Positions 1 through 5,987 are shown, counted from the first letter of the stretch. The stretch is DNA of 8,514 nt from an uncultured Oscillospiraceae bacterium (GCA_934636045.1 CAKTZP010000091.1:1-8514), one strand, 5' to 3'. Notes: generated by a model from the sequence alone, not told the origin. Numbers and translations are program-made.

Positions 1-8
1 TTTTTTAT

Positions 9-16
9 ACATCCTT
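9..16 (-). promoter_or_regulatory. Shine-Dalgarno-like site for a gene beyond the left edge
   Basis: AAGGATGT on the minus strand differs from AAGGAGGT at one base and is followed by eight A/T bases up to the window edge. With normal spacing, a start codon would lie at or just past the edge. An ATG inside the motif itself is too close to serve as its own start. The product is unknown. Confidence 0.45.
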
Positions 17-27
17 TCTAGCATTAC

Positions 28-55
28 ATTGTATCCGGGTTGTATCCTGCGGCAA
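28..55 (-). promoter_or_regulatory. Weak promoter candidate P3
   Basis: On the minus strand TTGCCG (50-55), a 16-bp spacer and TACAAT (28-33, 5 of 6 matches). A start near position 20-22 would give a short leader of about 20 nt before a start codon at the edge. The two GGATACAA repeats occupy the spacer and overlap the -10 box, so a protein bound there would probably control or block it. The -35 match is poor. Confidence 0.28.
29..47 (-). repeat. GGATACAA direct repeat pair with 11-bp period
   Basis: Two perfect 8-bp copies of GGATACAA (minus strand) at 40-47 and 29-36 are separated by CCC, an 11-bp period. The motif is different from the TCTTAAAC set upstream, so a second regulator could be involved. 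The first-transcribed copy is in the spacer of P3 and the second overlaps its -10 box. Confidence 0.45.
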
Positions 56-73
56 ACGGCGCTCATTAGCACC

Positions 74-102
74 ATCGTAGCAGGAAAATATTTAAGAATC
101 AA
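74..102 (-). promoter_or_regulatory. Weak promoter candidate P2 (extended -10)
   Basis: On the minus strand TTGATT (97-102), a 17-bp spacer and TACGAT (74-79) preceded by TGC. Each hexamer matches the consensus at 4 of 6 positions. The last TCTTAAA direct repeat covers the end of the -35 box and lies 10 bp upstream of the -10, the spacing expected for an activator of the PhoB class. A weak -35 plus activator sites fits a response-regulator-dependent promoter, but this is inference. Confidence 0.38.
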
Positions 103-130
103 CCCATGAATGTTTAAGATTTGTTTAAGA
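90..130 (-). repeat. TCTTAAAC direct repeats with 11-bp period
   Basis: On the minus strand TCTTAAAC occurs at 123-130 and again at 112-119, exactly 11 bp apart, and TCTTAAAT occurs at 90-97, a further 22 bp (2 x 11) away. All copies therefore lie on the same face of the helix. Tandem 11-bp-period direct repeats are typical sites for OmpR/PhoB-family response regulators. The motif does not exactly match the Bacillus PhoP or WalR consensus. Confidence 0.5.
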
Positions 131-145
131 CGGGAGGCTGGCAAA

Positions 146-174
146 AGTATAGCAGGATAATTATTGTTTGTCAA
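146..174 (-). promoter_or_regulatory. Near-consensus sigma-A promoter P1 (extended -10)
   Basis: On the minus strand the -35 box is TTGACA (169-174), the spacer is exactly 17 bp, and the -10 box is TATACT (146-151) preceded by TGC, which gives an extended -10. The -35 box is a perfect match and the -10 box matches TATAAT at 5 of 6 positions. Transcription would start near 138-140 and run left out of the window, giving a leader of about 140 nt if the start codon lies at the edge. The promoter serves the next gene, not the ABC-F operon. Confidence 0.72.
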
Positions 175-178
175 TAAT
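160..178. promoter_or_regulatory. AT-rich dyad covering the P1 -35 box, possible operator
   Basis: ATTATTG and CAATAAT form a perfect 7-bp inverted repeat around a 5-nt centre (167-171), and the -35 box TTGACA (169-174) lies within it. As an RNA hairpin it would be weak and is not followed by a U run, so it is a poor terminator for the ABC-F gene. A palindrome at this place could be a repressor site, though AT-rich dyads also arise by chance. Confidence 0.3.
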
Positions 179-197
179 ATTTTTCTGTTTATTGGCG

Positions 198-2072
198 TCA
201 GTAGGAGCTCTCCAGTGCCTCAGAGGCTTCCTCCCATTGACCCATGAGGTCCTCCAGCGCGGCTTGCTCGGTCTCGTGCTCGGCGGTGAGGCGCAAAAGC
301 TCCTGATAGTCGCTGGCCGCGGCGGAGAGCGCTTCGTCGAGGGCGGCGAGCGTTGCTTCCTTGGCGCTGATCTCACGCTCCAAGCGGCGGACGAGCTTTT
401 CCAGCTCCTTGCCTGCCTTGACGGGCTTTTCCTTGCGCTGGGGCGCGGGCTGCTTCTGCTTGGCTGCAGCCTCATGCTCCTTAATCGCGCGATATTTGGC
501 ATAGCCGCAGGGGAAATCGTGGATCGTGCCGTTTTCCATCTCCCAGACGCGGGTGGCGAATTTCTCGACAAAATAACGGTCGTGGGACACAAACAGCAGC
601 GTGCCCTCGTACTCGTCGATCGCGCACTCGACCCATTCGCGCGAGGCCACGTCCAAGTGGTTCGTCGGCTCATCGAGGACGAGGAAATTGATTTTCTCAT
701 CCATCAGCATGCACAGGCGCAGACGCGACTGCTCGCCGCCGGAGAGGGTCGAAACGGTCTTGAATACGTCCTCCCCGCTGAACAGGAACGCGCCGAGACG
801 GTCGCGCGCGCTCTGGGGCGTGCAGTTTTTTTCGTAGAGCATGGTGTCATAGAGCGTGCGTTCGGGGTGCTCAAAGCGGATGACCTGCGGAAGATAGGCC
901 GATTTGACCGAAGGGCCGAAGCGCACCTTCCCTTCCGCCGGGATTTCGCCCAGAAGGGCGCGGATAAAGGTCGTTTTGCCGGTGCCGTTGTCGCCGAGCA
1001 GGGCGATGCGCTCGCCGCCGCAGACAGTGAGTGTCACGCCGGAAAAAAGCGTCCGCTCACCGAAGCGCTTGCCGAAGTCCTTGACCGACAGCACCTCGTC
1101 GCCGTGGAATTCCTTTTCGCCAAAGCGGGCGCGGAGGGTCTTTTCCTTCGTGGGGCGCTCGGTCTTTTCGATGCGCTCCATGCGGTGCTGGATGGACATG
1201 GCGCGGCGGTAGAGCACGCGGTTGTTGATGCCCCAGCCCTTCATGCGCTCCACGGTAAAGCCGAGCTGCTTGAGCTTGGCCTGCTCCTGCTCGTACTGCT
1301 TGAGCTGGCGGTCGAAGCGCTCCTGCTTTTCCTGTAGATAGAATGTGTAGTTGCCGCTGTAAAATTCGGCCTTTCCGGCGCTGATCTCAATGATGCGCTC
1401 GACGACGCGGTCGAGGAAGTAGCGGTCGTGCGAAATGGTCAGCACCGTGCCCTTAAAGCGCTTGATATAGTCCTCCAACCATTCCACGCTGTGCAAATCC
1501 AAGTGGTTTGTCGGCTCGTCGAGCAGGAGGATGTCGGTCTTTTCCAGCAGAAGGCGGCCGAGATTCACGCGCGTCTTTTCGCCGCCGGAGAGGCGGTCGA
1601 ATTCCTGCGTGCGCATGGCCGCGGGGATACCGAGGCCGTTGCAAATTTTATCCGTTTCCGTGTCCTGCTCATAGCCGCCGCCGACGTGGTAGGCGTTGCT
1701 CAGCCGGTCGTATTCGTCCAGCAGAGCCTTGGGCGCAGAGGCGGTGAGCTTCTGCTCCAGCTCCTCCATCCGCGCGCGCAGCCGCATGAGCGGCAGGAAA
1801 GCCGTGCGCAGCACGTCCTCCACGGTATAACCGGCGGGGTACTTGGGGATCTGTGAGATGAGGCCGAGCTTTTTGCCGGCAGCAATGACGATCTCGCCCT
1901 CGTCCGGTGTCAGCTCGCCGGTCAGAAGGCGGAACAGCGTCGTCTTGCCGCAGCCGTTGCGTCCCATGATACCGACGCACTCGCCCTCGTGGATATCAAA
2001 GGACAAGCCATCGAGGAGGACAGAGCCGACCTCGAAGGACTTGACCAAATTGTTTACTGAAATATCAATCAT
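198..2072 (-). CDS. ABC-F family ribosome-associated ATPase
   Basis: This 624-residue soluble protein has two ABC ATPase domains in one chain and no membrane segments, which defines the ABC-F class. ABC-F proteins bind the ribosomal E site and act on stalled or antibiotic-bound ribosomes. Domain 1 has Walker A GRNGCGKT (37-44), signature LSGGEKTR (161-168), Walker B with DEPTNHLD (185-192) and switch HDRYF (215-219). Domain 2 has GDNGTGKT (360-367), LSGGEQSR (443-450), DEPTNHLD (467-474) and HDRYF (497-501). Both catalytic glutamates (E186, E468) are present. Between them lies a long charged helical linker (about 237-316), the P-site tRNA interaction region. The C terminus (about 560-624) is a Lys/Glu/Ala-rich coiled coil, as in YdiF/Uup-type members. 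Which subfamily it belongs to, and whether it gives antibiotic resistance, cannot be settled from sequence alone. The ATG overlaps the TOPRIM gene by 8 bp and has GGAGA (2078-2082) 5 nt upstream. Confidence 0.97.
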   Translation of the reverse strand: MIDISVNNLVKSFEVGSVLLDGLSFDIHEGECVGIMGRNGCGKTTLFRLLTGELTPDEGEIVIAAGKKLGLISQIPKYPAGYTVEDVLRTAFLPLMRLRARMEELEQKLTASAPKALLDEYDRLSNAYHVGGGYEQDTETDKICNGLGIPAAMRTQEFDRLSGGEKTRVNLGRLLLEKTDILLLDEPTNHLDLHSVEWLEDYIKRFKGTVLTISHDRYFLDRVVERIIEISAGKAEFYSGNYTFYLQEKQERFDRQLKQYEQEQAKLKQLGFTVERMKGWGINNRVLYRRAMSIQHRMERIEKTERPTKEKTLRARFGEKEFHGDEVLSVKDFGKRFGERTLFSGVTLTVCGGERIALLGDNGTGKTTFIRALLGEIPAEGKVRFGPSVKSAYLPQVIRFEHPERTLYDTMLYEKNCTPQSARDRLGAFLFSGEDVFKTVSTLSGGEQSRLRLCMLMDEKINFLVLDEPTNHLDVASREWVECAIDEYEGTLLFVSHDRYFVEKFATRVWEMENGTIHDFPCGYAKYRAIKEHEAAAKQKQPAPQRKEKPVKAGKELEKLVRRLEREISAKEATLAALDEALSAAASDYQELLRLTAEHETEQAALEDLMGQWEEASEALESSY

Positions 2073-2649
2073 CGTTTTCTCCGTATTGCAGGAATTCCTC
2101 GCGGGTCATCAGCAGGTTCAGCGCCTCCAAAAAGGCGTTCGCGCCCAGCTTTTCCGGAAGGTGCAGCCGATGCATCAGGCGCTTGCGGCGCGCCTCGCAA
2201 TCGGCCGTGCCGGAAAGCCCGGCGAGATATAGGTCGGTTTTGGTGATTCTTTGCGCGGGCAGGGTCGTTTCCTCCGCCAGCGCGCCGGCATTTTGCAGCG
2301 CCGTAAGCAGCACCTGCGGGGTCATGCCCTCCACGCCGAGCTTTCCCTCCTTGCCGGGGTGCGCCTTGCGGCGCTCCTTGCCCAGCACGTCGGGAATGTA
2401 GGCGTGCAGCACGTTTTCCTTTGGCAGCGCACCCTTGAGATAGTTGCGGATGACGAAGCCCGCGCCGTCGGAATCGGTCAGAATGATCAGCCCACGGCGC
2501 TGCGCCACCTCGCGCAGAAAGGCCAGCAGCTGCCTGTCCTTCATCACGCCGAAGCCGCGCGTTTCAAAAATCGGCGCGTCGATAAGCTGAGAAAGCACGT
2601 TCTTATCGTAGCGTCCCTCCACAACGACAGCCTGCTTGAGCTTAATCAT
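2065..2649 (-). CDS. RNase M5-like TOPRIM protein (DUF4093 family)
   Basis: This 194-residue protein has an N-terminal TOPRIM domain: VVVEGRYDK with catalytic-type Glu at 11, and LTDSDGAGFVIRN with the DxD pair at 59 and 61. It also has the GKLGVEG segment (102-108), which corresponds to GKxGVE in RNase M5, the enzyme that matures 5S rRNA. The C-terminal part, with RRKRLMHRLHLPEKLGANAFLEALNLLMTREEF spread over residues of about 150-188, resembles the RNase M5 C-terminal domain. It differs from classical RnmV in that TDSDGAGFVIRN replaces the usual TDPDxxGExIR, and it is not next to ksgA/rsmA. It may therefore be a clostridial paralogue rather than the 5S maturase. The ATG at 2649 has a very strong GGAGGAGG (2656-2663) 6 nt upstream; an upstream in-frame TTG at 2667 does not. 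It overlaps holA by 8 bp and the ABC-F gene by 8 bp, so translational coupling is likely. Confidence 0.88.
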   Translation of the reverse strand: MIKLKQAVVVEGRYDKNVLSQLIDAPIFETRGFGVMKDRQLLAFLREVAQRRGLIILTDSDGAGFVIRNYLKGALPKENVLHAYIPDVLGKERRKAHPGKEGKLGVEGMTPQVLLTALQNAGALAEETTLPAQRITKTDLYLAGLSGTADCEARRKRLMHRLHLPEKLGANAFLEALNLLMTREEFLQYGENDD

Positions 2650-3679
2650 GGCCGGCCTCCTCCGCAAGGGACAGAATCAGCAGCTCCGGCAGCCGCTCCG
2701 GGTCGTCGTATGACGTTTTGAGCCGGTAGTCCGTCTGGCAGCACAGCTCCACCGCCCGGCGGCAGAAGCGCTCGGAAAGCCGCCGCGCCTGCTGCATGGT
2801 CTTTGTGGCGGCATAGGGGGCGATGCCGCAGAGGCTGGCAAGCGCCTCGGCGCTCTTGCCGGCGTTTTGCAGAAGCTTGGCTGCGTAGAGCCGCCGCGCC
2901 TGCGCGCCAATGGCCGCAACGATGGGGATGGGCTCGGTCTGGAGCTTCAGCAAAACATGCAGCCGCTCCAGCGCGCGGTCAAAATCGCGCTGGCCGAGGG
3001 CATCGGTGATCTGGAAGACCACCGCCTCCAAGGTCGGCTCCACAACGGCGTCGATGTCCGCGCGGACGATGGTGTCCGCGCCGGAGTAGGCACAGATCTT
3101 CAGGATTTCGCCGTGCAGCCGCGACATGGACAGCCCGCACTGCTGCAAAAGATAGCTGCAAAGCTCCGGCGCAAGCTGCTTCCCCGCGCTGCGGAAGTGC
3201 CGGGCGATCCACGGCTTCAGGTCGCTCTCGCTCTGGTAGGCAAAGTCGGCCAGCACCGCGTTTTTTTCGATGACCTCCCAAAGCTTTTTCTTCCGCTTGT
3301 CGGGCTTGAACTCCTCCAGATGCACCACGAGGCAGCATTCCGGCGAAAGGTCGCTCAGCAGCGCCGTGAGCGTATCGGTGTCCCCGCAGTCGAAGAGGTT
3401 CACGTCCTCCAGCAGCACCATGGTGCGCTCAGCCATCATTGGCAGCGCCTGCAGGGCATCGGCCAGCGCCTCGAGTGAGAAGGTCTCATGATTCAGCCGA
3501 TGAAAATTGAAGCTCTCGGTCAGCTCGTCGAGCAGCTGCTTCTTCATCTCGGCCAGATAGTACCGGCGGAGGTAATCCTCCTGCCCGGAGAGAATATAAA
3601 ACGAGCCGAGGCGCTTTTCCTTCAGGTCTTTTTTCAGTTGGGTACAGCCGGCACTGCTGCCGGTCGGTTTTGCAGCCAT
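2642..3679 (-). CDS. holA: DNA polymerase III delta subunit (clamp loader)
   Basis: This 345-residue protein matches the length and pattern of HolA, the clamp-loader subunit that opens the beta sliding clamp during replication. Family features are the N-terminal GSFYILSGQEDYLRR (about 24-38), the acidic/hydrophobic stretch CCLVVHLEEFKPDKRKKKLWE of the RecA-like fold, the middle WIARHF...LLQQCG..MSRLHGEI segment (lid-like domain), and a C-terminal helical collar with FQITDALGQRDFDRALERL followed by AIGAQARRLYAAK. HolA lacks a functional Walker motif, and none is seen. The start is either ATG at 3679 or GTG at 3688. GAGGTG (3686-3691) is placed ideally, 6 nt before the ATG, and contains the GTG, so I prefer the ATG. 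It sits directly after comEC, a pairing common in Firmicutes. Its stop overlaps the next gene by 8 bp. Confidence 0.93.
   Translation of the reverse strand: MAAKPTGSSAGCTQLKKDLKEKRLGSFYILSGQEDYLRRYYLAEMKKQLLDELTESFNFHRLNHETFSLEALADALQALPMMAERTMVLLEDVNLFDCGDTDTLTALLSDLSPECCLVVHLEEFKPDKRKKKLWEVIEKNAVLADFAYQSESDLKPWIARHFRSAGKQLAPELCSYLLQQCGLSMSRLHGEILKICAYSGADTIVRADIDAVVEPTLEAVVFQITDALGQRDFDRALERLHVLLKLQTEPIPIVAAIGAQARRLYAAKLLQNAGKSAEALASLCGIAPYAATKTMQQARRLSERFCRRAVELCCQTDYRLKTSYDDPERLPELLILSLAEEAGHD
2656..2663 (-). promoter_or_regulatory. Strong ribosome binding site deciding the TOPRIM gene start
   Basis: GGAGGAGG lies 6 nt before the ATG at 2649, inside the end of holA. It fixes the start at MIKLKQ rather than at the upstream in-frame TTG at 2667. 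Confidence 0.8.
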
Positions 3680-3684
3680 AGGAT

Positions 3685-5916
3685 TCACCTCGCAATGGAA
3701 ATATCGCCATCCAGATCCGTGCGCAAAACAACCGCGCCGGTCGCTGCGATGCGGTCGAGCGTCTCCTGTGTCGGATGGCCATAGCGGTTCGTACCGACGG
3801 AGATGAGTACCGTCTGCGGCGCGGTCTGCTCCAGAAGCAGCGAGCCGGTGGAATCTCGCGCGCCGTGGTGCCCGGCGACGAGCACATCGGCCTGCAGCAG
3901 ATCATAGTCCCGCAGCAGACGAGCCTCAGCCGCGGCGTTCATGTCTCCGGTGACCAGTATATCACATTCGTCAAAGGACATCAACGCCGCGAGGCCGCAA
4001 TTGACTTGAAAACTTTCCTTCGGCGGATACAAGCGGACAGTCGCCTCGTCCAGCTCAAGCAAAAGTGCCTCCTGCACAAAGCACACCTCCGTGCCCGCCC
4101 GCTGCGCAGCGGTGATCAGCTCCGCGCGCATCGGACTGTCCGGCTCGATCTCCGGCAGGAGCAAGCGCTTGACCGTTACGCGGTGCAGCAGCTGCTCCAC
4201 GCCGCCGGTGTGGTCGGTATCGTAGTGGGTCAGGATCAGCGCATCGACCGTGCTGTCGCCCGAAGACAGCAGACGGCGCGCCAGCGCTTCTCCGGTACGG
4301 TCGCCGTCGCTGCCGCCGCAATCGACGACGACACGGAAGCCGCCGTCCTGCAAATACAGGCACTGTCCCTGCCCGACATCCAGCATAGTAAAGCGCGTGC
4401 GCGTTCCGTCCAGGCGGGCGAAAAACAGCGCCATGCTGAGCGTGGCCAGCACAGCCATGCACAAAACGCGCAGCCGCAGCTGCCGGCGAAGCAGCAGCGC
4501 CGCAAGGAGCATCAGATAGACCGCCCCCACCCAGAGGACAGCGTAGACATTGTCGGTATACAGTGCGGCATACGGGAAGGCCGCGAGCGCGTGCACTGCG
4601 GCAAGCACGAGGCGCACCAACGCGGAGATGCCCAGCGCCGGGATTGCCCCGAGCGGCACCCAGAGCATGCCCAGCAGCGCGGCTACGGCGCCGAGGGTGA
4701 AGATTGCACTGATGAGCGGCAAAAGCAGGACATTCGTCACGACAGACACCAGCGAAATCGTGCCGAAGCAATATGCCACGAGCGGCATGGTGAAAAATGA
4801 CGCACCAAGCGAGGTGGCAACGGAGGCGGCGAGGGCGCGCATTGACCGGCGATACAGTCTGGGCATGGAGCGCTCGTCCGCCTTGGTCAGCGACAGCACC
4901 CGCCGATAAAGCCCCGGGGAGAGCAGGAAGATCCCTGCTATGGCAAGAAAGGATAGCTGTAGGCTCAGATTTGCCAGCGACCACGGGTTGAGCAGCAGCA
5001 GAAGCAACAGCGCAAAGCTCAGCGAGGTCGGCGGGTCGTTTTCCTGTCGGAGCAGCGGCGCGAGCAGGAGCATCGTGTTCATGATCACCGCCCGCGTGAC
5101 CGACGGCGAGAAGCCGAGCATCGCCGCAAAGAAGAGCATCACGCCGATCGAAACGCCCGCCGCGAGGGCGCGGCGGCGAATCAAAAGCCCGATCGCGCCG
5201 ATCAGGAGCGAAACGTGCATGCCGGATACGGCGATGACGTGCGACACGCCAGCAATGGACAGCTCGTTTTGCTGCGCATAGCTCAGCCCGCTGCGGTCGC
5301 CAGTCAGAAGGGCGCGGACAAAGCCCTCCGTCTCTGACGGAAACACCCGTGTGACCGTGCTGCGCAGATACGCCGCCGCGGCGGTGGGATACCGCCACAC
5401 GGGCACATGCTCCGCGCGCTCGATGGTATAGCCGCCGCGTGAGAAGATGAGCAAGGAGATATCACGGGATTGAAAGTACAGTGCGTTGTCCGACCCGCTG
5501 CCGTCGGTGATCGTACCGGTCACGGTCACCCGGTCGCCGAGGCGCAGATCGAGGGCATCGGCGGGAAGGTAGCAATAGGCGTTCCCGCCGTGCAGCCGCA
5601 CCTCGACGCGGCAGCCGTAATCCGTCGGCTCGGGCAGCTGGCAGACCGTGGCGGTAACGGTGCGGTCCTCGCCGCACAGGGCGCGCAGCGGAACGAGGCG
5701 GAGCCGTTCATAGCCCCAGCTCCACAGCAGACCCGCGGCCGCGCCGAGGGCAAGAATGCGCACACGCTTTGCGCTGTCGCGGCGCACCGGCAGCAAGGCC
5801 AACAATGTCAGCCCGCAGCACAACGCCGCAAGCAGCGCCGCATGCGCCGGAAGCAGCCAAAGATATCCCGCGACCGCAGCGGCAAACGCGACGGAAAACA
5901 GCATCAGACGGCGCAT
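3685..5916 (-). CDS. comEC: ComEC/Rec2 DNA internalization channel
   Basis: This 743-residue polytopic membrane protein is full length for ComEC, which carries single-stranded DNA across the cytoplasmic membrane during natural transformation. Domains in order: two hydrophobic N-terminal segments (about 5-68); a soluble OB/DUF4131-like region (about 75-165); the Competence domain with SGMH at 231-234 and repeated Leu/Ala-rich membrane helices up to about 505; then a metallo-beta-lactamase-fold domain. That last domain shows LDVGQG (512-517), VVDCGG (530-535), the metal-binding HYDTDH (564-569), GD at 657-658 and HHG at 683-685, so the catalytic ligands expected of an active ComEC nuclease domain appear intact. 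I chose the ATG at 5916 because GGAGGAG (5922-5928) lies 5 nt upstream. An in-frame TTG at 5955 falls inside a hairpin and has no such site. Whether the host is naturally competent cannot be told from this gene alone. Confidence 0.97.
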   Translation of the reverse strand: MRRLMLFSVAFAAAVAGYLWLLPAHAALLAALCCGLTLLALLPVRRDSAKRVRILALGAAAGLLWSWGYERLRLVPLRALCGEDRTVTATVCQLPEPTDYGCRVEVRLHGGNAYCYLPADALDLRLGDRVTVTGTITDGSGSDNALYFQSRDISLLIFSRGGYTIERAEHVPVWRYPTAAAAYLRSTVTRVFPSETEGFVRALLTGDRSGLSYAQQNELSIAGVSHVIAVSGMHVSLLIGAIGLLIRRRALAAGVSIGVMLFFAAMLGFSPSVTRAVIMNTMLLLAPLLRQENDPPTSLSFALLLLLLLNPWSLANLSLQLSFLAIAGIFLLSPGLYRRVLSLTKADERSMPRLYRRSMRALAASVATSLGASFFTMPLVAYCFGTISLVSVVTNVLLLPLISAIFTLGAVAALLGMLWVPLGAIPALGISALVRLVLAAVHALAAFPYAALYTDNVYAVLWVGAVYLMLLAALLLRRQLRLRVLCMAVLATLSMALFFARLDGTRTRFTMLDVGQGQCLYLQDGGFRVVVDCGGSDGDRTGEALARRLLSSGDSTVDALILTHYDTDHTGGVEQLLHRVTVKRLLLPEIEPDSPMRAELITAAQRAGTEVCFVQEALLLELDEATVRLYPPKESFQVNCGLAALMSFDECDILVTGDMNAAAEARLLRDYDLLQADVLVAGHHGARDSTGSLLLEQTAPQTVLISVGTNRYGHPTQETLDRIAATGAVVLRTDLDGDISIAR
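3686..3691 (-). promoter_or_regulatory. Ribosome binding site of holA overlapping the comEC stop
   Basis: GAGGTG lies 6 nt before the ATG at 3679. Its GTG could itself be a start codon (GTGA overlap with the comEC stop), but as a ribosome binding site it supports the ATG. Either way holA translation is likely coupled to termination on comEC. Confidence 0.6.
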
Positions 5917-5921
5917 TGCGG

Positions 5922-5928
5922 CTCCTCC
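5922..5928 (-). promoter_or_regulatory. Ribosome binding site deciding the comEC start
   Basis: GGAGGAG lies 5 nt before the ATG at 5916, next to further GGGAGG sequence. It excludes the 13-residue longer frame that would begin at TTG 5955. Confidence 0.8.
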
Positions 5929-5942
5929 CTCCCTTTTCGCAG

Positions 5943-5970
5943 CAAAGGCGGGCAATCGCGCCCGCCTTTG
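5943..5970 (-). terminator. Perfect 11-bp GC-rich hairpin between the HIT gene and comEC
   Basis: CAAAGGCGGGC (5943-5953 on the plus strand) pairs perfectly with 5960-5970 across a 6-nt loop. It stands 17 bp after the HIT stop codon and ahead of the comEC ribosome binding site. On the transcribed minus strand the stem's 3' arm ends in CCTTTG and is followed by CTGCG, so only three U residues occur, inside the stem. That makes it a poor rho-independent terminator. It could act as a partial terminator, an mRNA-stabilising 3' end for alaS-HIT transcripts, or a processing site separating them from comEC onward. Confidence 0.45.
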
Positions 5971-5987
5971 AAAAAACTATAATCTGC

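Larger units (their letters stand above)
1..197 (-). promoter_or_regulatory. AT-rich regulatory region of a gene starting beyond the left edge
   Basis: This stretch follows the ABC-F stop codon and is clearly more AT-rich than the genes. Read on the minus strand it holds a strong promoter (146-174), two weaker promoter candidates (74-102 and 28-55), two sets of 11-bp-period direct repeats (90-130 and 29-47), an AT-rich dyad (160-178) and a Shine-Dalgarno-like sequence (9-16) facing the edge. I see no GC-rich hairpin followed by a U tract, so ABC-F transcripts may read through or end by another route. I recognise no riboswitch fold. A minus-strand frame starting at the ATG near 75-77 stays open to the edge but has no ribosome binding site. 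Confidence 0.6.

Noticed and set aside
1..77. Minus-strand frame beginning at ATG 75-77 that stays open to the left edge
   Set aside because: No ribosome binding site precedes its ATG codons, it runs through the GGATACAA repeats and the Shine-Dalgarno-like site, and 25 open codons are expected by chance; a start beyond the edge is more likely.
160..178. AT-rich inverted repeat as terminator of the ABC-F gene
   Set aside because: The stem is only 7 AT-rich base pairs and the sequence after it on the minus strand has no U run; it overlaps a -35 box, so an operator or chance dyad is more plausible.
168..1337. 389-codon open frame on the plus strand across the ABC-F gene
   Set aside because: It is antisense to a gene with complete Walker A, signature and Walker B motifs; its translation is a low-complexity Leu/Ala/Glu shadow of GC-rich codons with no recognisable domain.
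3775..4800. 341-codon open frame on the plus strand antisense to comEC
   Set aside because: Gln/Arg/His-rich translation with no domain; it mirrors the Leu/Ala codons of the ComEC membrane segments.
4055..5398. 447-codon open frame on the minus strand inside comEC in another frame
   Set aside because: It overlaps the ComEC membrane and nuclease domains entirely; its Arg/Ala/Gly/Cys-rich translation is typical of an out-of-frame shadow in GC-rich DNA.
5917..5955. Longer comEC start at TTG 5955
   Set aside because: The TTG lies within the intergenic hairpin, and the strong GGAGGAG site points to the ATG at 5916.
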